A DNA stretch of 64,000 bases from Enoplolaimus lenunculus (lineage: Eukaryota; Nematoda; Enoplea; Enoplida; Thoracostomopsidae): NCBI GenBank assembly GCA_030248215.1, contig JASANG010003859.1, positions 1 to 64,000 of the forward strand, read 5' to 3'. How positions within the stretch are numbered: the stretch's first letter is position 1; each line of letters opens with the position of its first letter. Of the stretch, positions 45,951 to 64,000 are shown in pieces. The translations under genes and the position numbers were made by a program. The notes under the pieces were generated by a model. That model was not told where the DNA came from. It saw nothing but the letters and a program-made list of their open reading frames with translations, and ran no database searches.

Positions 45951-46560
45951 CAGGGATGAGAGATCGGTCTCGGCAAGTCTCCGTGTTTGGAATGTCTCGG
46001 TGTCTGTTTTTTTGAGTCTCGGTGATTTGTAGCCGAGATCACAAGTCGACGATTCAGCAAATGTATCGCTGTATCGTTGAGTAAGTGATGCATGATGAAT
46101 AAAATTTCGCTATGCATAGCTACGCAATAATTATGAGCAGATATTCCGAAAAAAACATAGAAAACTATAAAATACAAAAAAATATGAAAAACCAGAGTGT
46201 AAAAACGGGTGTTCGTTTCTGTTATAGAAATAACTCGCTTTTTTCGTTACATATATGTATGCAAATGTTCGAAATGAATTAAAAATACGAAATTCGTTTA
46301 AAATTTTAAAATTTTTGATGCATTCGCTATTTGTTTTTAAAATTTGTGAAACCCAGTGAATATTTACCCGCCTCTATTGTGTTGGCAGAAAAAAAAACAT
46401 TTTTGCAACTTTTATACCTTTACGTTTTCGGTTTCCGTTATTTTTATATGCTAATTTATTCGTAAAATTTTAATTTGTTTCGTTAATGATCAAACTTACC
46501 GAGACCGATAATTTTTCATGGTCGGTCTCGATTTCGGTTTTTACCAAGACCTCGCATCCC
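45951..46560. mobile_element. Element with GTCTCGG-reiterated ends
   Basis: The left end GCAGGGATGAGAGATCGGTC with several GTCTCGG words pairs in style with the right end GGTCTCGATTTCGG and ACCAAGACCTCGCATCCC. The middle is AT-rich. It looks like another hAT-like element with word-repeat ends, but I did not find an exact 8-bp duplication. Confidence 0.5.
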
Positions 46561-46711
46561 AAGCCGAGTTCAGGAATATCGACAAAAGTGGAATGCATCT
46601 ATAATTCTATAGGTATTGGACACAGATAGTGACATAATGCAGGAAATTTTAGAATTTTATTGGTACCAAAAACCGGACTTCATACCTTTTACTGGGCCAA
46701 TGTTACTTTTA

Positions 46712-48500
46712 CACTGCAAAAAATGGTGAGTCAAATTGACTCTCTCCGAAGAGAGAGAGAAGGTTTACTTACATAAACACTACCAAGTGTTGCTCAAACA
46801 CCTAGTTTATAACATCGGTTTATAACACAGTTTATAGCATACATAAGTTAAACTTTGAAAGTTAACACAAGAACACTATATATATATCGTTGCAAATAAT
46901 TGCGTCTATTTCCTTTAAATGTTTTTTAATCTGAAACCTAATGGCTTTCTTGACAGCTCAGTGATCGCTTCGAAGTATTTTTGAAAAAGTGAAGTTCTTA
47001 ATCTTACTTTCAACCTGCACAAAGAATGAAAAACGTTTGATTTAAAAATAACCTTCGGCGATTCAATTTCATTTCCAAAGTTGAGCAAGCATCGCGCTCT
47101 CCAAATGGCAAACAGAGCCTGTTGCACCACCCAGTTGAAACAAACCTGTCTGTAAGGACATCCCAGTTGTTTCCAACAATTATATCAGTAAAATCGAAAT
47201 ACGTTGTCCTCGTTATATTCAAGAAAAATGGGGTCAGTTCTAAGAAAAAAATTATATGCACGCGGGCAATGTATAAATACACGGGGGTTGTCTTCAACAT
47301 TTTGAACATTTAACTGTTCGCAATACAAACATAAATTGGTGCGGTCTGTAAAATGCGCAAGTCTATTGTTAGTCAATAGACACCTATGTCTTAGTTTAAA
47401 GACAATGTCTCACATCTTGCCATCAACGCATTTGGCTTTAACCCATTCCCATGATTTTCTAATATAGTTAATATCAACACCCAAATAATCTGCCCAAAAA
47501 AGATCCCGGGAAATCATATCACTTTTATATTGGTGAGAGATCCATAAATCATAAACATATTTAGCCTTTACATTTTTAAGAACAAGTATATTTCCAAATA
47601 TCAAACAAAATTCGCCATCTCGTCGGAAACCTGACTCCAGCACAGCTAACCGTATCTCTATAAACGATGGGGATATTCTTTGCCATTGTCTCTCGCCGTG
47701 ACAAACGTTCTACTTGCAGATAAAAATGCGCAAAACATCTCCAACTAAGTATTTCTTTAAAATTCAAGAAACGGATATAAAGCATTAACCTATTTACCTT
47801 GATCCGTATGCTCACATTGGGTAACCGACCCCTCCTTTTTGCATTCAAATACAAACATTTTTGTTTAATCAAATTCATTTTAGATGGATAAAACAAAAAT
47901 TTCCTAATTGATTTATAAATTTGTTTAATTAAATTCCCATTCTACCATGTCACAAGCTGCTTCATGATCATCTGACAAAATCATAGCTTCCGCATTAAAG
48001 TTCAGAGCATAGTCTAGCACACATCGTACATGATTTAAGCTATCTTGAATTTTCCTTCCCCGGACTGAACTAGTCTGGTCGGGATGAACAAGTTTTGGCA
48101 TTACCGATTCAAGCGTTTTTGTTAAAATTTTTGCGTAAATTTTATAATCCAATTTAAATGGCTAATAGGACGCCAATTTTCTCGGAATTTACGGTCTCCA
48201 CAGCCCTTATACAAGAGAGTTATTACGCCACCATACGCTGATAAATTCATACAATTATACATTAAAAAACAATTTACAAAAGACTTGCAGCAAGTTTATC
48301 ACAAAACGTCCAATAAAATTCGATAGGTAACCCGTCTATACCTTTTCCTGACTACACAAACTGAGCCAAAATTCGACTCCGCCAGAGTCCAATTTGACTG
48401 AGTCGAATTTGACTCTGGTGGAGTCGAATTTTGACTCAGTTTGTGTAGTCCAGAAAAGTCCATTTTGGTGAGTCAATTTGACTCACCATTTTTTGCAGTG
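46712..48500. mobile_element. Middle GAGTC MITE, split by a LINE
   Basis: The left arm 46712-46750 (CACTGCAAAAAATGGTGAGT to CTCTCCGAA) and the right part 48343-48500 (TTTTCCTGACTACACAAACT to TTTTTTGCAGTG) together make one GAGTC MITE, flanked by TA inside the outer element. The missing piece (ATAGGC) falls at the LINE junction. Confidence 0.8.
46751..48342 (-). mobile_element. LINE (L1/Tx1-like) remnant inserted in a MITE
   Basis: On the minus strand, from 48342 downward: an RT start with GIDGLPIEFYWTF, then GGVITLLYKGCGDRK, NWRPIS, DYKIYAKILTKTLE, LVHPDQTSSVRGRKI and motif A (ILSDDHEAACD.VEWEF, usually D..KAFD). The rest of the RT palm, including the usual YxDD region, is absent. The sequence resumes with a C-terminal region (KQKCLYLNAKRRG at ~47880) and a CCHC-like knuckle (CLYCEQL...H..C at ~47300). 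Frames shift several times, so it is 5'-truncated, internally deleted and inactive. The 3' end finishes in a CTCTCTCTC tail on the minus strand. Confidence 0.75.
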
Positions 48501-49804
48501 TAGAGGCTTACGTTTGCCCGCGGGACAACACCATTTGCTACTCCTGTTTGCGTATACGTCAAGATAATTAAACTTTGTTGTGGTTGTTCTTGAGAGTGTC
48601 CAGCGGGCAAACGAGACGTCCCTTAAAATAACATTTACCGTTCACAGGACAAACCTCGAATTAGGTACCACTACTCCCTACCAGTCTTCCTGTAAATATG
48701 CGCTCAGCATTGCAACGCACGATCTTTGCTTTATTTGATGTACATACACAATGCACACAATACGCCTAGACGGAACCTCTATATGCAATATTTAGCAACC
48801 ATGGTGTAGGTATCCCAAATTTTCATCACAGATATGCTGCAATTGTTCGGTATAAAATAAGTTTCAAAAGTCAGCCAAAATCTTAAAACTTTCGATGCAT
48901 GCGCTATTTTTTCTTAAAATTTTTTAGAAATATGTAACTAATTGCATGGGTCGATATCCATACAAAAATATGTTACCGATACAATTATCATTACAAAGCA
49001 ACAACTGTGTGTTTCAAATTTACATATTTATCCTACGCCTATAGTTCTCGTAGTAATACGTTTTCGGCCAACATTGGCAGAAGAAACGTAAAACTTGGAC
49101 CAAGAACAATATTATATCCAAAGCATAAAAGTAGTGTACTCAAGGTTCCAACAGGAACTGAACTTTGCCAGAACAGGAACAGTTATTATTATTATTATTA
49201 CTGAATTTCTTTGCAGGAACCGGAATAGCAACAGGACCCGTAATTTGAAATAATTATCACCGAATTATTGTTCGACTTTTTAGAAAATTCTACCAAATAG
49301 TGGATTTGACATAGCTTAAGCTTATTCTATAGCAGTCTCGCAAAAAACGAACCACACCTGATCCATACTTAATTAGGAGATCGGGAGCTGAACGGTCAGC
49401 AATGGAGGTAGCCAGTTCGATAAAAACATTATCTGTCCTTAAACACACTGCCAACATTTTAGACATTGTTGCAAACAAAATACAAAATAAGTAAAATAAA
49501 GCATAATAAATCAAGTCAAATAAATCAAACGTACCAGGACAAAATGTTCACACACAAACAAAAATTACAAAATGAAAATTCATTTATACACGTGCACTTG
49601 GACAGGATATTTTTTACCTGTCGGTCATTTTTATTACGTTTATTTTCATACTTTGCGTCTCAATTTTTTGACGCGTTTTCTTTTTTTTGACGCGTATTTT
49701 TTCTTTTTTCGCGTCTTTTATTTTCTTTTTTATTTTGATTTTTCTATTCTGTGCAATCAATAAAAATCTGAAACAGTAAAGATTGTGCAACAGTTAGCGC
49801 ATAT

Positions 49805-49992
49805 AAAACATGTGCCGAATGTTACTTGTAGGGTTGTAACAGTTGTAGCCGAGCCGAGTTCTTAGGTTTTAGCTTAAAGGTGAATAAAACGATAACTATA
49901 AAAGTAAACCTAAGCAAAAATAGTTAAAAGTCTAAGCTACTATATTGCAGTCTTGTAGAATACGAGACGCCTCTAAAAGTAACATTGGTCAA
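49805..49992. mobile_element. CCTAAG MITE, CATGTTACTTTTA-ended, decayed
   Basis: GCCGAATGTTACTTGTAGGG and CCTCTAAAAGTAACATTGGT are inverted ends; the interior has only vestiges of CCTAAGC. Confidence 0.6.
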
Positions 49993-50145
49993 ACAAGACG
50001 AACATATCTCGACAAATGGAAAAACAATTTTGTCATCATATGTACCGATTTTTGGCAAAACTAACGTTCAATATTGCATACTGAGTAGTAAAAATACGGA
50101 ATTCTGAGTTGGAACCGTAAAGTGCGACTCGAACTACAATTCTGT

Positions 50146-50252
50146 TAAACCCTATTCACATTCTTATTGGCTGATGAAAAAATGCAAGTTCTGCGTGCAA
50201 TTTGCAGCTGCAAGTTCTCGCAGCAAAAACTTGTACGTGTGAATACGGTTTA
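50146..50252. mobile_element. Short GCACGTG-type MITE copy
   Basis: TAAACCCTATTCACATTC at the left and TACGTGTGAATACGGTTTA at the right are inverted. The inner GTGCAATTTGCAGCTGCAAG and ATTGGCTGATGAAAAAATGC match the element at 5998. Confidence 0.7.
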
Positions 50253-51404
50253 ACTGTACATACATTCAAAATAATATCTTAGCAAATATACGTGTTAGCT
50301 TTAGCACTGCAATTTGAAACATTTTGTCAGAAGTGTTGATGCCTTGATCATGAACAGTAAGGCATCAATCATTTGGAGCTTAACAAATCAATCCTACTTT
50401 AATTATATATCATTCCTGAACAAACGTCAAATGAAGAAAACGACACATTATATTCAACAACAAGACATAAATTCATGAGTAAAAAAAGTCAAAATGTCCA
50501 TTCTTCTGACCAACTGCCATCAATTATTCGGTTGAGTAAAATTCAGCCCCACAAAAAATAAAGTAAAGCGACCGTAGCAGTCTTCAAAGTTAAATCCACA
50601 CAATCAAACTAACAAAGTTCAAACCACAATGCAACTACTGTCAAACGATGAGTCAGTTTGATCTGTTTCCGTTCACACGCACACACACCATCCGATGCCC
50701 CATGAACATCTCGTATGCTACGTTACTTTCATAATATCAACAAACACTTTCTTGATTTGTGATACCAATTCCGTAACTCAACTTACCTTTTTTTCTTTGA
50801 ACAACAAAATTAGATTACCGTAGAGAAAAATTTCTTTCTGTCTCTATTTTTTAGTTTCTTCCGAATTATAAACAAACTAAGCTGAGTGCGCAATTATCAT
50901 ACCACAATCACTCCTACGTACCTACGCTAAAAGACCGACTTTACCAGAAACATAAAAAATTCTGACCAGATACAACAGCCGATCTCAAATAATTGTTAGA
51001 GTAAGAATTCCAAACACGTTTAAAAGCGCGTCGTAAATACAGTCAGTTTTAGAACAAACAAAAATATGTTCTTATATTATCATTAAGCGACAAGCAGCGT
51101 TTGGGGTATTAGTTGAGTAGTACAAAACACAGAACAACCCTGCAATGAGATTGCAAATCCAGTTCCTATCGCAGAAGACAATCATTAAACTCTCAACGAA
51201 GACTTAACGCATCTTCACTCAACAAACTCGTTAACTAACGCTTGATGTTAAGCTCATGTCTCGAATAAACTATTGCACATTTGAATTCTTGTCGCGAGAT
51301 GCGTAATAATATTTCGTAAGTTTACAAAAAAAAAATTAAACCCACCGGTGAAATAGCATGCGTGTGTTCGCAACATGGCAGCCTGATGATTCGTCACATT
51401 GATC

Positions 51405-54107
51405 TCAGTATGGAGAGTAGAAATTGCGTCTTCTAAATCCGCGTCCTCGACGTGGATATGAATTGACATAAATAACACGAACACCGCGGCCGCCGCGCCC
51501 TCCACGAAAACGACCGCCACGATTGGTGGAGCTGATGCCAGGTTTATTAGTACGTTTTGGCATAACCTGAAAACGACCCTTTTAAAATCCCTTTTTGTTA
51601 ATACAAATTATTCGCATAGTCACAAATTTTGTAGTTGTGTTGTTGTTGTGGTTTCCTTCCGATTCCGATACAAATTTGCTGTTCCGATTCCGGTATAATC
51701 CAGTTCCGCTTTGCACCCTGACGTACACCATGCTTAAAGAACAGATAGGATACTACATTACATCACTATGCGAAGACTTAAACCATAACCACCATATAAA
51801 CGATTATAATTTTATAAGAACGGTTCATTTCAATTAATTTTTTCAAACAGAAACGCAAGATTCATTTCAATTAATTTTTTCACGCAAACGCGAGAGATAC
51901 TACGCAACAGTTTTCCTGATCAGACACACTGACAACGCCAAGAAGTGAAATTGATAGCATTCCAACTGACTGTTATGTGCAAAAAATATTGGCAAAGAAT
52001 CGGCTATTTTTTGCAGTGCTAAAGGCATCGATTACTACCGATCCCAATGCGAATAACCGGCACATCTCTAATATAATGCATGCAAATATGTTCACAAGTG
52101 AATATCAATAAACTATTACGGTATTGTTTGAATGAAATAAATCAAAATAGCTTACAATTTAATGTAGCATATACGTATATGGACAGTTTGTGCAATAAAT
52201 AGCGCCGGCTACACTCTTGGTGTTTATCCTTGGATAAAACGGCTTGCCAGGCTAGTGAAAATAATTAAGTCAATCCAAGCTTGAATTAGCTTCATAAACG
52301 CAGTTCAATTTTAAAACAGACACCAGTCCGTTCGTGTTCGTCATAATAAAATTACCATTACCTTGATTTGTCTGCCGCGAAATAATGAATCATCCAGCGC
52401 CATTGCAGTCTGAACTGAGTCTTTATCAGCAAACTCGATATAAGCAAAACTAAAAAACACACGGACAATTATTGCTCAGCAGTAGAAAATTCTTAAGAAA
52501 ACATGTCTGTTTTTAATTTAAATTGAAACTAACTGGAAGCAAAGAAACACGGTATATATGTATATATAGGTATCAGGATTTTAACATGAACTTAATTTTG
52601 GAAAAACAGGAACAGGAACTGGAATTGAATTTCTTTGCAGGAACGAGAACCTAAATTTGAAATAATTTTCATTACCGAATTACTGTTAGAGCGGCTTTTA
52701 CCGGGACCTGAATTTAGTAATTTAGATTACATATAAACACAGTCCTTTACATAACACACACGAAAGCCTACCCTTTTGGATGCCCCGAAAATTTGTCACA
52801 TAAAATAGTGACACGGTTTACAGAACCACAACCATGAAAATGTGCCTCCAATTCCTCAGCTGTTGATCCGTAGTCGACCTGAAATAGAAGCGTCAATTAC
52901 TTTGCATATTCTGTCAAACAATACGTGTTGCTATGCAGGATTAAACAATCTCCTCAAATGGTAGAAAAACAATCCGTCTAACCAAACTCAAATCTCTGTC
53001 CAAAGAAATTTTGCCACAAAGATTAACACTTAATGCAAATATGTACACGTATCTCGACTGGAAACTTTTGATATGTAACTTACGTTTCCAACATAGACCG
53101 ATCTTGCATCTGCATCAAGTTTGTCGTCCATGGATACGTTAAGAGGACTGCCTAAAACAAAGCACAAACAAGTAGTTATCTTCAATACAACGCACATTTA
53201 AGATAACGGTTTCTGTGATGTACATGATATATAATTAATTAAGAAACTGAAGAGTTTCCAATTTGTATATAAAACTTCAAAACAAATATAAAAAGAAACC
53301 TAACCAATTCCACTCGATCCGGACAAATTCAGTTGCTTTTCAACTTCGCTTTGCATCGCACGTATTTTTTCTGCTTCTTCTTCCATTTCTTTCACGCGAG
53401 CTTGTATTGCTTTCAGATCCTACAAAGTTAAGAATCGTTTACCACAGTGAAGAAAACCTGCGAACTAAACTAGTCAGACGTTTTTTAAGTGTATAATAAA
53501 TCCTTGGAACGTTCGATGCGCAAATCCATTTACATATATTCACATGCGACAATTTTCGATCTTATCATCTGGTAATGATTCCTGGTAGACGTAGCGGTTA
53601 ATTACATACGGTCACTGTTAGTGTGTTGCATATGAATTAGTTGAATTTCATTTAAACATCATTGTTTTTATCATATTCATTTGCAGCTGATACGTATTTA
53701 GAGATCGCTTGAATAATTTTCTTTTAGTTTTCACGGTAATTTTTTTCAGCCAAGAACCCTGATTGTGAGGGCAACAGATTTTGGCAAATTAAGTTGGCAA
53801 ATTAAGTAAAAGTATTCGCCTAGTCACACTTCAATATTTATCAAAACAAATCGACCGATAAGCATCATTCTTGTGGCCTTGCATCAAGTCAACGCTAACA
53901 CTTGTTAAAGCTAACCGGGTCATCGTCCATCAAAGATTCATCTCCTGCATCAACACTAACTCTTGGTGAACTAAAACTGTCGATGTCTCCAGCACCAGCG
54001 ACTAAGCTATCGTCGTTGCTTGGTCCTTCACCGTCACCATTCAATGCTTCGTCAACGTCGTCATCGTGAAAAGTAACAGCTTCATCAGCTGCGTCAAGAT
54101 CAGCCAT
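51405..54107 (-). CDS. pabp-2: Nuclear poly(A)-binding protein (PABPN1/PABP-2)
   Basis: A complete gene in six minus-strand exons: 54107-53916, 53419-53305, 53151-53084, 52878-52772, 52449-52362 and 51566-51405, 243 residues, with all phases matching. PABPN1 binds growing poly(A) tails in the nucleus, stimulates poly(A) polymerase and sets tail length. Seen in order: an acidic N-terminus ([16 protein letters not shown]), a coiled coil ([15 protein letters not shown]), one RRM with RNP2 SVYVGNVDYG and RNP1 GHPKGFAYIEF, then an Arg/Gly-rich tail ([12 protein letters not shown]) ending RRNFYSPY. The tail serves nuclear import and is an arginine-methylation target in the family. The N-terminal polyalanine tract of the human protein is absent. 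It is transcribed away from the CHD1L gene. Confidence 0.95.
51646..51722. repeat. Right-end fragment of a TTCCGAT-type hAT-like element
   Basis: TTCCGATTCCGATACAAATT, then TTCCGATTCCGG and CAGTTCCGCTTTGCACCCTG, the last eight bases matching the family terminus. The left end was not found. It lies in the last PABPN1 intron. Confidence 0.5.
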
Positions 54108-55250
54108 TTAATTCGTCGGAGAAAGCAGCGGTGCAGCAATATATTCAGATCTTGTATTCGTATTTACGAATGGTATGCCTTGTTAAAACGGTATTAAATT
54201 GCACTGATATCATACATTTCAGCAATTATTATGTAACCGAACCGGTAGAACACCGATGTAAGCGACGGTGAACGAAGCTGAAGATACATAGAGGTTTATC
54301 ACTAAATCTTCCAGAGGCAATCTAACAATTTCACTAGCTATATCAATATCATTTTACAAAGATTAATTAGGGTTTACAACTGCTACAAAAATATTTTCAA
54401 TTGGCTATTTTGTTATTAAATGTACTAGCGTGTAATTTATTATAATTTGCTTAAATAAATGAATACTTCAAAGGAAAGTGGGGAAAGGAGGCGAAAGCGC
54501 ACCATCAGAAAATTTTGGTGAAAATTTGTTTGGACGCTTACATCATATTTTTAAATTTGGGTAATTGATTATAATTTGCATAAATAAATACATAAAAATA
54601 AGCAAGTGCGTAAATAAATAAAGCTCCTGCAATTATACGGTCAACAATAGAACACTTAAAAAATTGCGTACGCCGCTCTTAACTCTCTTTACCACGATGC
54701 CACCTCTTTCCGAAATTTATAGACCCAAAGCTAATGCCAGATCAACCTGGAATTTAAACTCGCTTCTCTAAATAGTAGGCATTGCAATTTCAAAAAACTC
54801 AAATTCATTCTGTGTATTATGGATTGTCCGCTGTGTTATTTACATGCCTAGTTCGTAAAATTTATATTTTTAAAAAGTGGGTAATTTCAAAAGTTCGTCG
54901 CACTACAGAAACATTAATCACACTTTGCAAGTAAAAAGCGGTGAATTTAGTCATAAATTTCTGCCTGTTATGTTCTGCCAATTCTTGAATATTGCTCACT
55001 GGTTTGGTCTACTGTCAGATCAGCATAAACAACTGGTAAATAGATTTAAAATTGTTAATGGTTATGAAGATAGGTTACGAATTTTTAAATAGGACTTATC
55101 TAGTCTTCTTGTGTATATTACTGTATCAAAATATTGGTTTGGATGCCAAAACGTTTATTGTACATGTCAGAATTTCACAGTCGGGACACTCCTTACCCCA
55201 AAGTACTGTGAATATACTTGGTTTTCACCTTAAATTCTCCGAAGGATATG

Positions 55251-55320
55251 GCCACGCCTGTAATCGAATCTCTGGTCTCTCGATCGCGAGTCAAGCGCGC
55301 TACCCGTTATACCACGCGGC
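55251..55320 (-). tRNA. tRNA-like sequence, probably a pseudogene or SINE head
   Basis: On the minus strand, GCCGCGT at the 5' end pairs with GCGTGGC at the 3' end (one G-U). There is a D-arm-like GGTATAACGGGTAGCGC, an anticodon arm CTTGA-CTCGCGA-TCGAG (anticodon position CGC, alanine) and TTCGATT where the T loop should be. The T stem does not pair, so I doubt it is functional. Confidence 0.35.
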
Positions 55321-56097
55321 AAGTGTTTGCGAGTATTTTAACATTACATATGTTACACTATGTGTACTTGCTATACTCAATAGAAATGGGAATGTGAAAG
55401 GTCATGATCTTAACTGAAAATTCCCGTATCTCAATCAGATAAACGTAAGTTTGGTATTTTGTTCGAGTTTATTCCATTATGAAATTGCTACCTTTGTTCG
55501 TAAATGGATTGCTGCTAACTAAGGCGTCAAATTTTTAAAACTTTGCAAACGCTTCTGAGTCATTGACCGATCTCGATTGTTTTGAAAAGAAATTTTTGAT
55601 CTTGCAAGCAAAAATAAGCGAGGTTTTTACCCCTTTTTGCTTTAAGAAGATATATAGTCAGGCATCATTGCTATTCTGTATACGTGTATTAAGTCCTGTC
55701 TGCATGGCAAAGACCCTCGGTACCTGTTCAATTTTGTAAACTTCTAAAAGTAAGTGGGGAAGCCAGACAGGAGAGCATTACTTTTTCAGAAAGTTTATGT
55801 AAATACTAAATTGTATAATAAATGTTACCCTATATCTGCCGCTAAATACATAATGAAAGCTTCTGATAGTGTCAATGCTGAGTTTCAGAAGAGAGGTATG
55901 TTTATAAAATAATGAATAAAAAGTTAATTTGTTGAATACATAATTAAATCGATCAAATGACACCAAAACAGTAGGTAATGCAATGACTAGGCATTTTCGG
56001 GTAGTCTGTTGTAAAAACACAACAACATATAGCAAGTAATACTAAATTAGCGTGATTAAGTGTAACATTTTATTTACGTATGCACATAAACAAGTTG

Positions 56098-56390
56098 CAA
56101 GGCGCTTGAATTTTTACACCTGCATTTTGATTGGCCAATCGAAAACTGTGTTCTTGAATTAATTGAAATATCAAATTGGTTGATATTCCGCAGTCTACAG
56201 CGATGGTAACGGGACTTGCTTTACAGTTTTAGCAGTAAATAGAATTTGTATCGGTATGGGAGCATTTACAGGTCAAGAAATTTCGAGTAAAGCTTTCTTA
56301 CAGGTCGAATTAATCATTGGCTTGGCTGAACTGTAATTTTTCTGTGCATGTTCTCGCTGAAAAAACATGCACTTGTGAATATGTGGGGCT
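56098..56390. mobile_element. Diverged GCACGTG-type MITE
   Basis: TTTTTACACCTGCATTTTGA with GATTGGCCAATCG at the left and TGCATGTTCTCGCTGAAAAA with CATGCACTTGTGAATATG at the right follow the pattern of 5998-6272. It lies just upstream of the first recognised CHD1L exon. Confidence 0.45.
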
Positions 56391-56478
56391 TTATTAAAAT
56401 ATTTCAAATCAGTAATTTAAACTGATGCCTGAAACTTATTTTTGAACTCCAAAAACTCAGTAAGAATTATATTTATAG

Positions 56479-64000
<7,522 letters not shown>

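Larger units (their letters stand above)
44168..46693. other. Intergenic region 3' of the degenerin gene
   Basis: Filled by elements at 44611, 44952, 45459 and 45951. The rest is AT-rich with no gene recognised. An open frame overlapping the degenerin 3' end (44127-44480) is out of frame with it and has no splice partners. Confidence 0.45.
46694..48640. mobile_element. Outer MITE (CATGTTACTTTTA-ended), split by nested insertions
   Basis: The left end GGCCAATGTTACTTTTA (46694-46711) and the right end TCCCTTAAAATAACATTTAC (to about 48640) are inverted and match the family of 30568. The right part (48501-48640) holds GTTTGCCCGCGGGACA and its inverse CAGCGGGCAAAC. Between them sits a GAGTC MITE, itself split by a LINE. 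Confidence 0.7.
48641..51404. other. Intergenic region 3' of PABPN1
   Basis: AT-rich. It contains a TTATTATTATTA microsatellite (49183-49200), element remnants (49308-49365), the copies at 49805 and 50146, and a decayed GGAACAGGAAC/TTTCTTTGCAGGAACCGG patch at 49150-49240 that recurs near 52610-52700. The PABPN1 3' UTR should end in here, but no clear poly(A) signal was chosen. Confidence 0.4.
54108..56478. other. Divergent intergenic region between PABPN1 and CHD1L
   Basis: Should hold both promoters and the first CHD1L exon(s), none of which I could fix. It contains the tRNA-like sequence at 55251 and a diverged MITE at 56098. A frame at 54877-55092 ends at a possible donor (CAACTG|GTAAAT near 55036) but has no recognisable protein similarity. 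Confidence 0.4.

Noticed and set aside
54877-55417. Frames considered as CHD1L first exons
   Set aside because: No similarity to ALC1 N-termini and no exon end in the right phase to join the exon at 56479.

Overview
This is a eukaryotic window of AT-rich, intron-rich, transposon-laden animal DNA. The best guess is a nematode, probably one outside the C. elegans lineage. Three observations point that way. (1) A 19-exon degenerin/ENaC-type channel gene reads like nematode MEC-4/UNC-8 relatives (HG motif, GCHRSC, the pre-TM2 and TM2 segments). (2) A short coiled-coil protein matches SCOC/UNC-69. (3) Many dispersed elements carry arrays of TTAGGC, the nematode telomere hexamer. The species call is inference; no rRNA or mitochondrial marker is present.

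Layout. 1-5 kb: the 3' end of a Polinton/Maverick-type DNA polymerase B, followed by three unrecognised coding regions that may belong to the same old element or may be host genes. 6.4-8.4 kb (minus): SCOC/UNC-69-like gene in 3 exons. 11.4-17.1 kb (plus): CtIP/RBBP8/COM-1 (Sae2-family) DNA end-resection gene, 11 exons found, first exon(s) not found. 17.1-24.9 kb: transposon-rich gap with a degenerate degenerin-like TM1 fragment. 24.9-44.2 kb (plus): degenerin/ENaC channel, 19 exons found, first exon missing. 44.2-51.4 kb: nested transposons, including a LINE inside a MITE inside a second MITE. 51.4-54.1 kb (minus): complete PABPN1/PABP-2 gene in 6 exons. 56.5-64 kb (plus): CHD1L/ALC1 chromatin remodeler (SNF2 ATPase plus macro domain), 16 exons found; it lacks its first exon and runs off the window end.

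The host genes were assembled by eye from exon pieces that join with matching phase at GT..AG sites. CtIP (double-strand-break resection) and CHD1L (PARP-dependent remodeling) are both DNA-damage genes, but they are far apart and I see no operon. PABPN1 and CHD1L are divergent and about 2.4 kb apart.

Introns and intergenic DNA are filled with short non-autonomous elements, at least nine families here. Several are hAT-like with exact 8-bp target duplications; others sit at TA sites. Two families with different ends share CCTAAG/TTAGGC-rich interiors, and this together with the three-level nest is the most unusual feature of the window.
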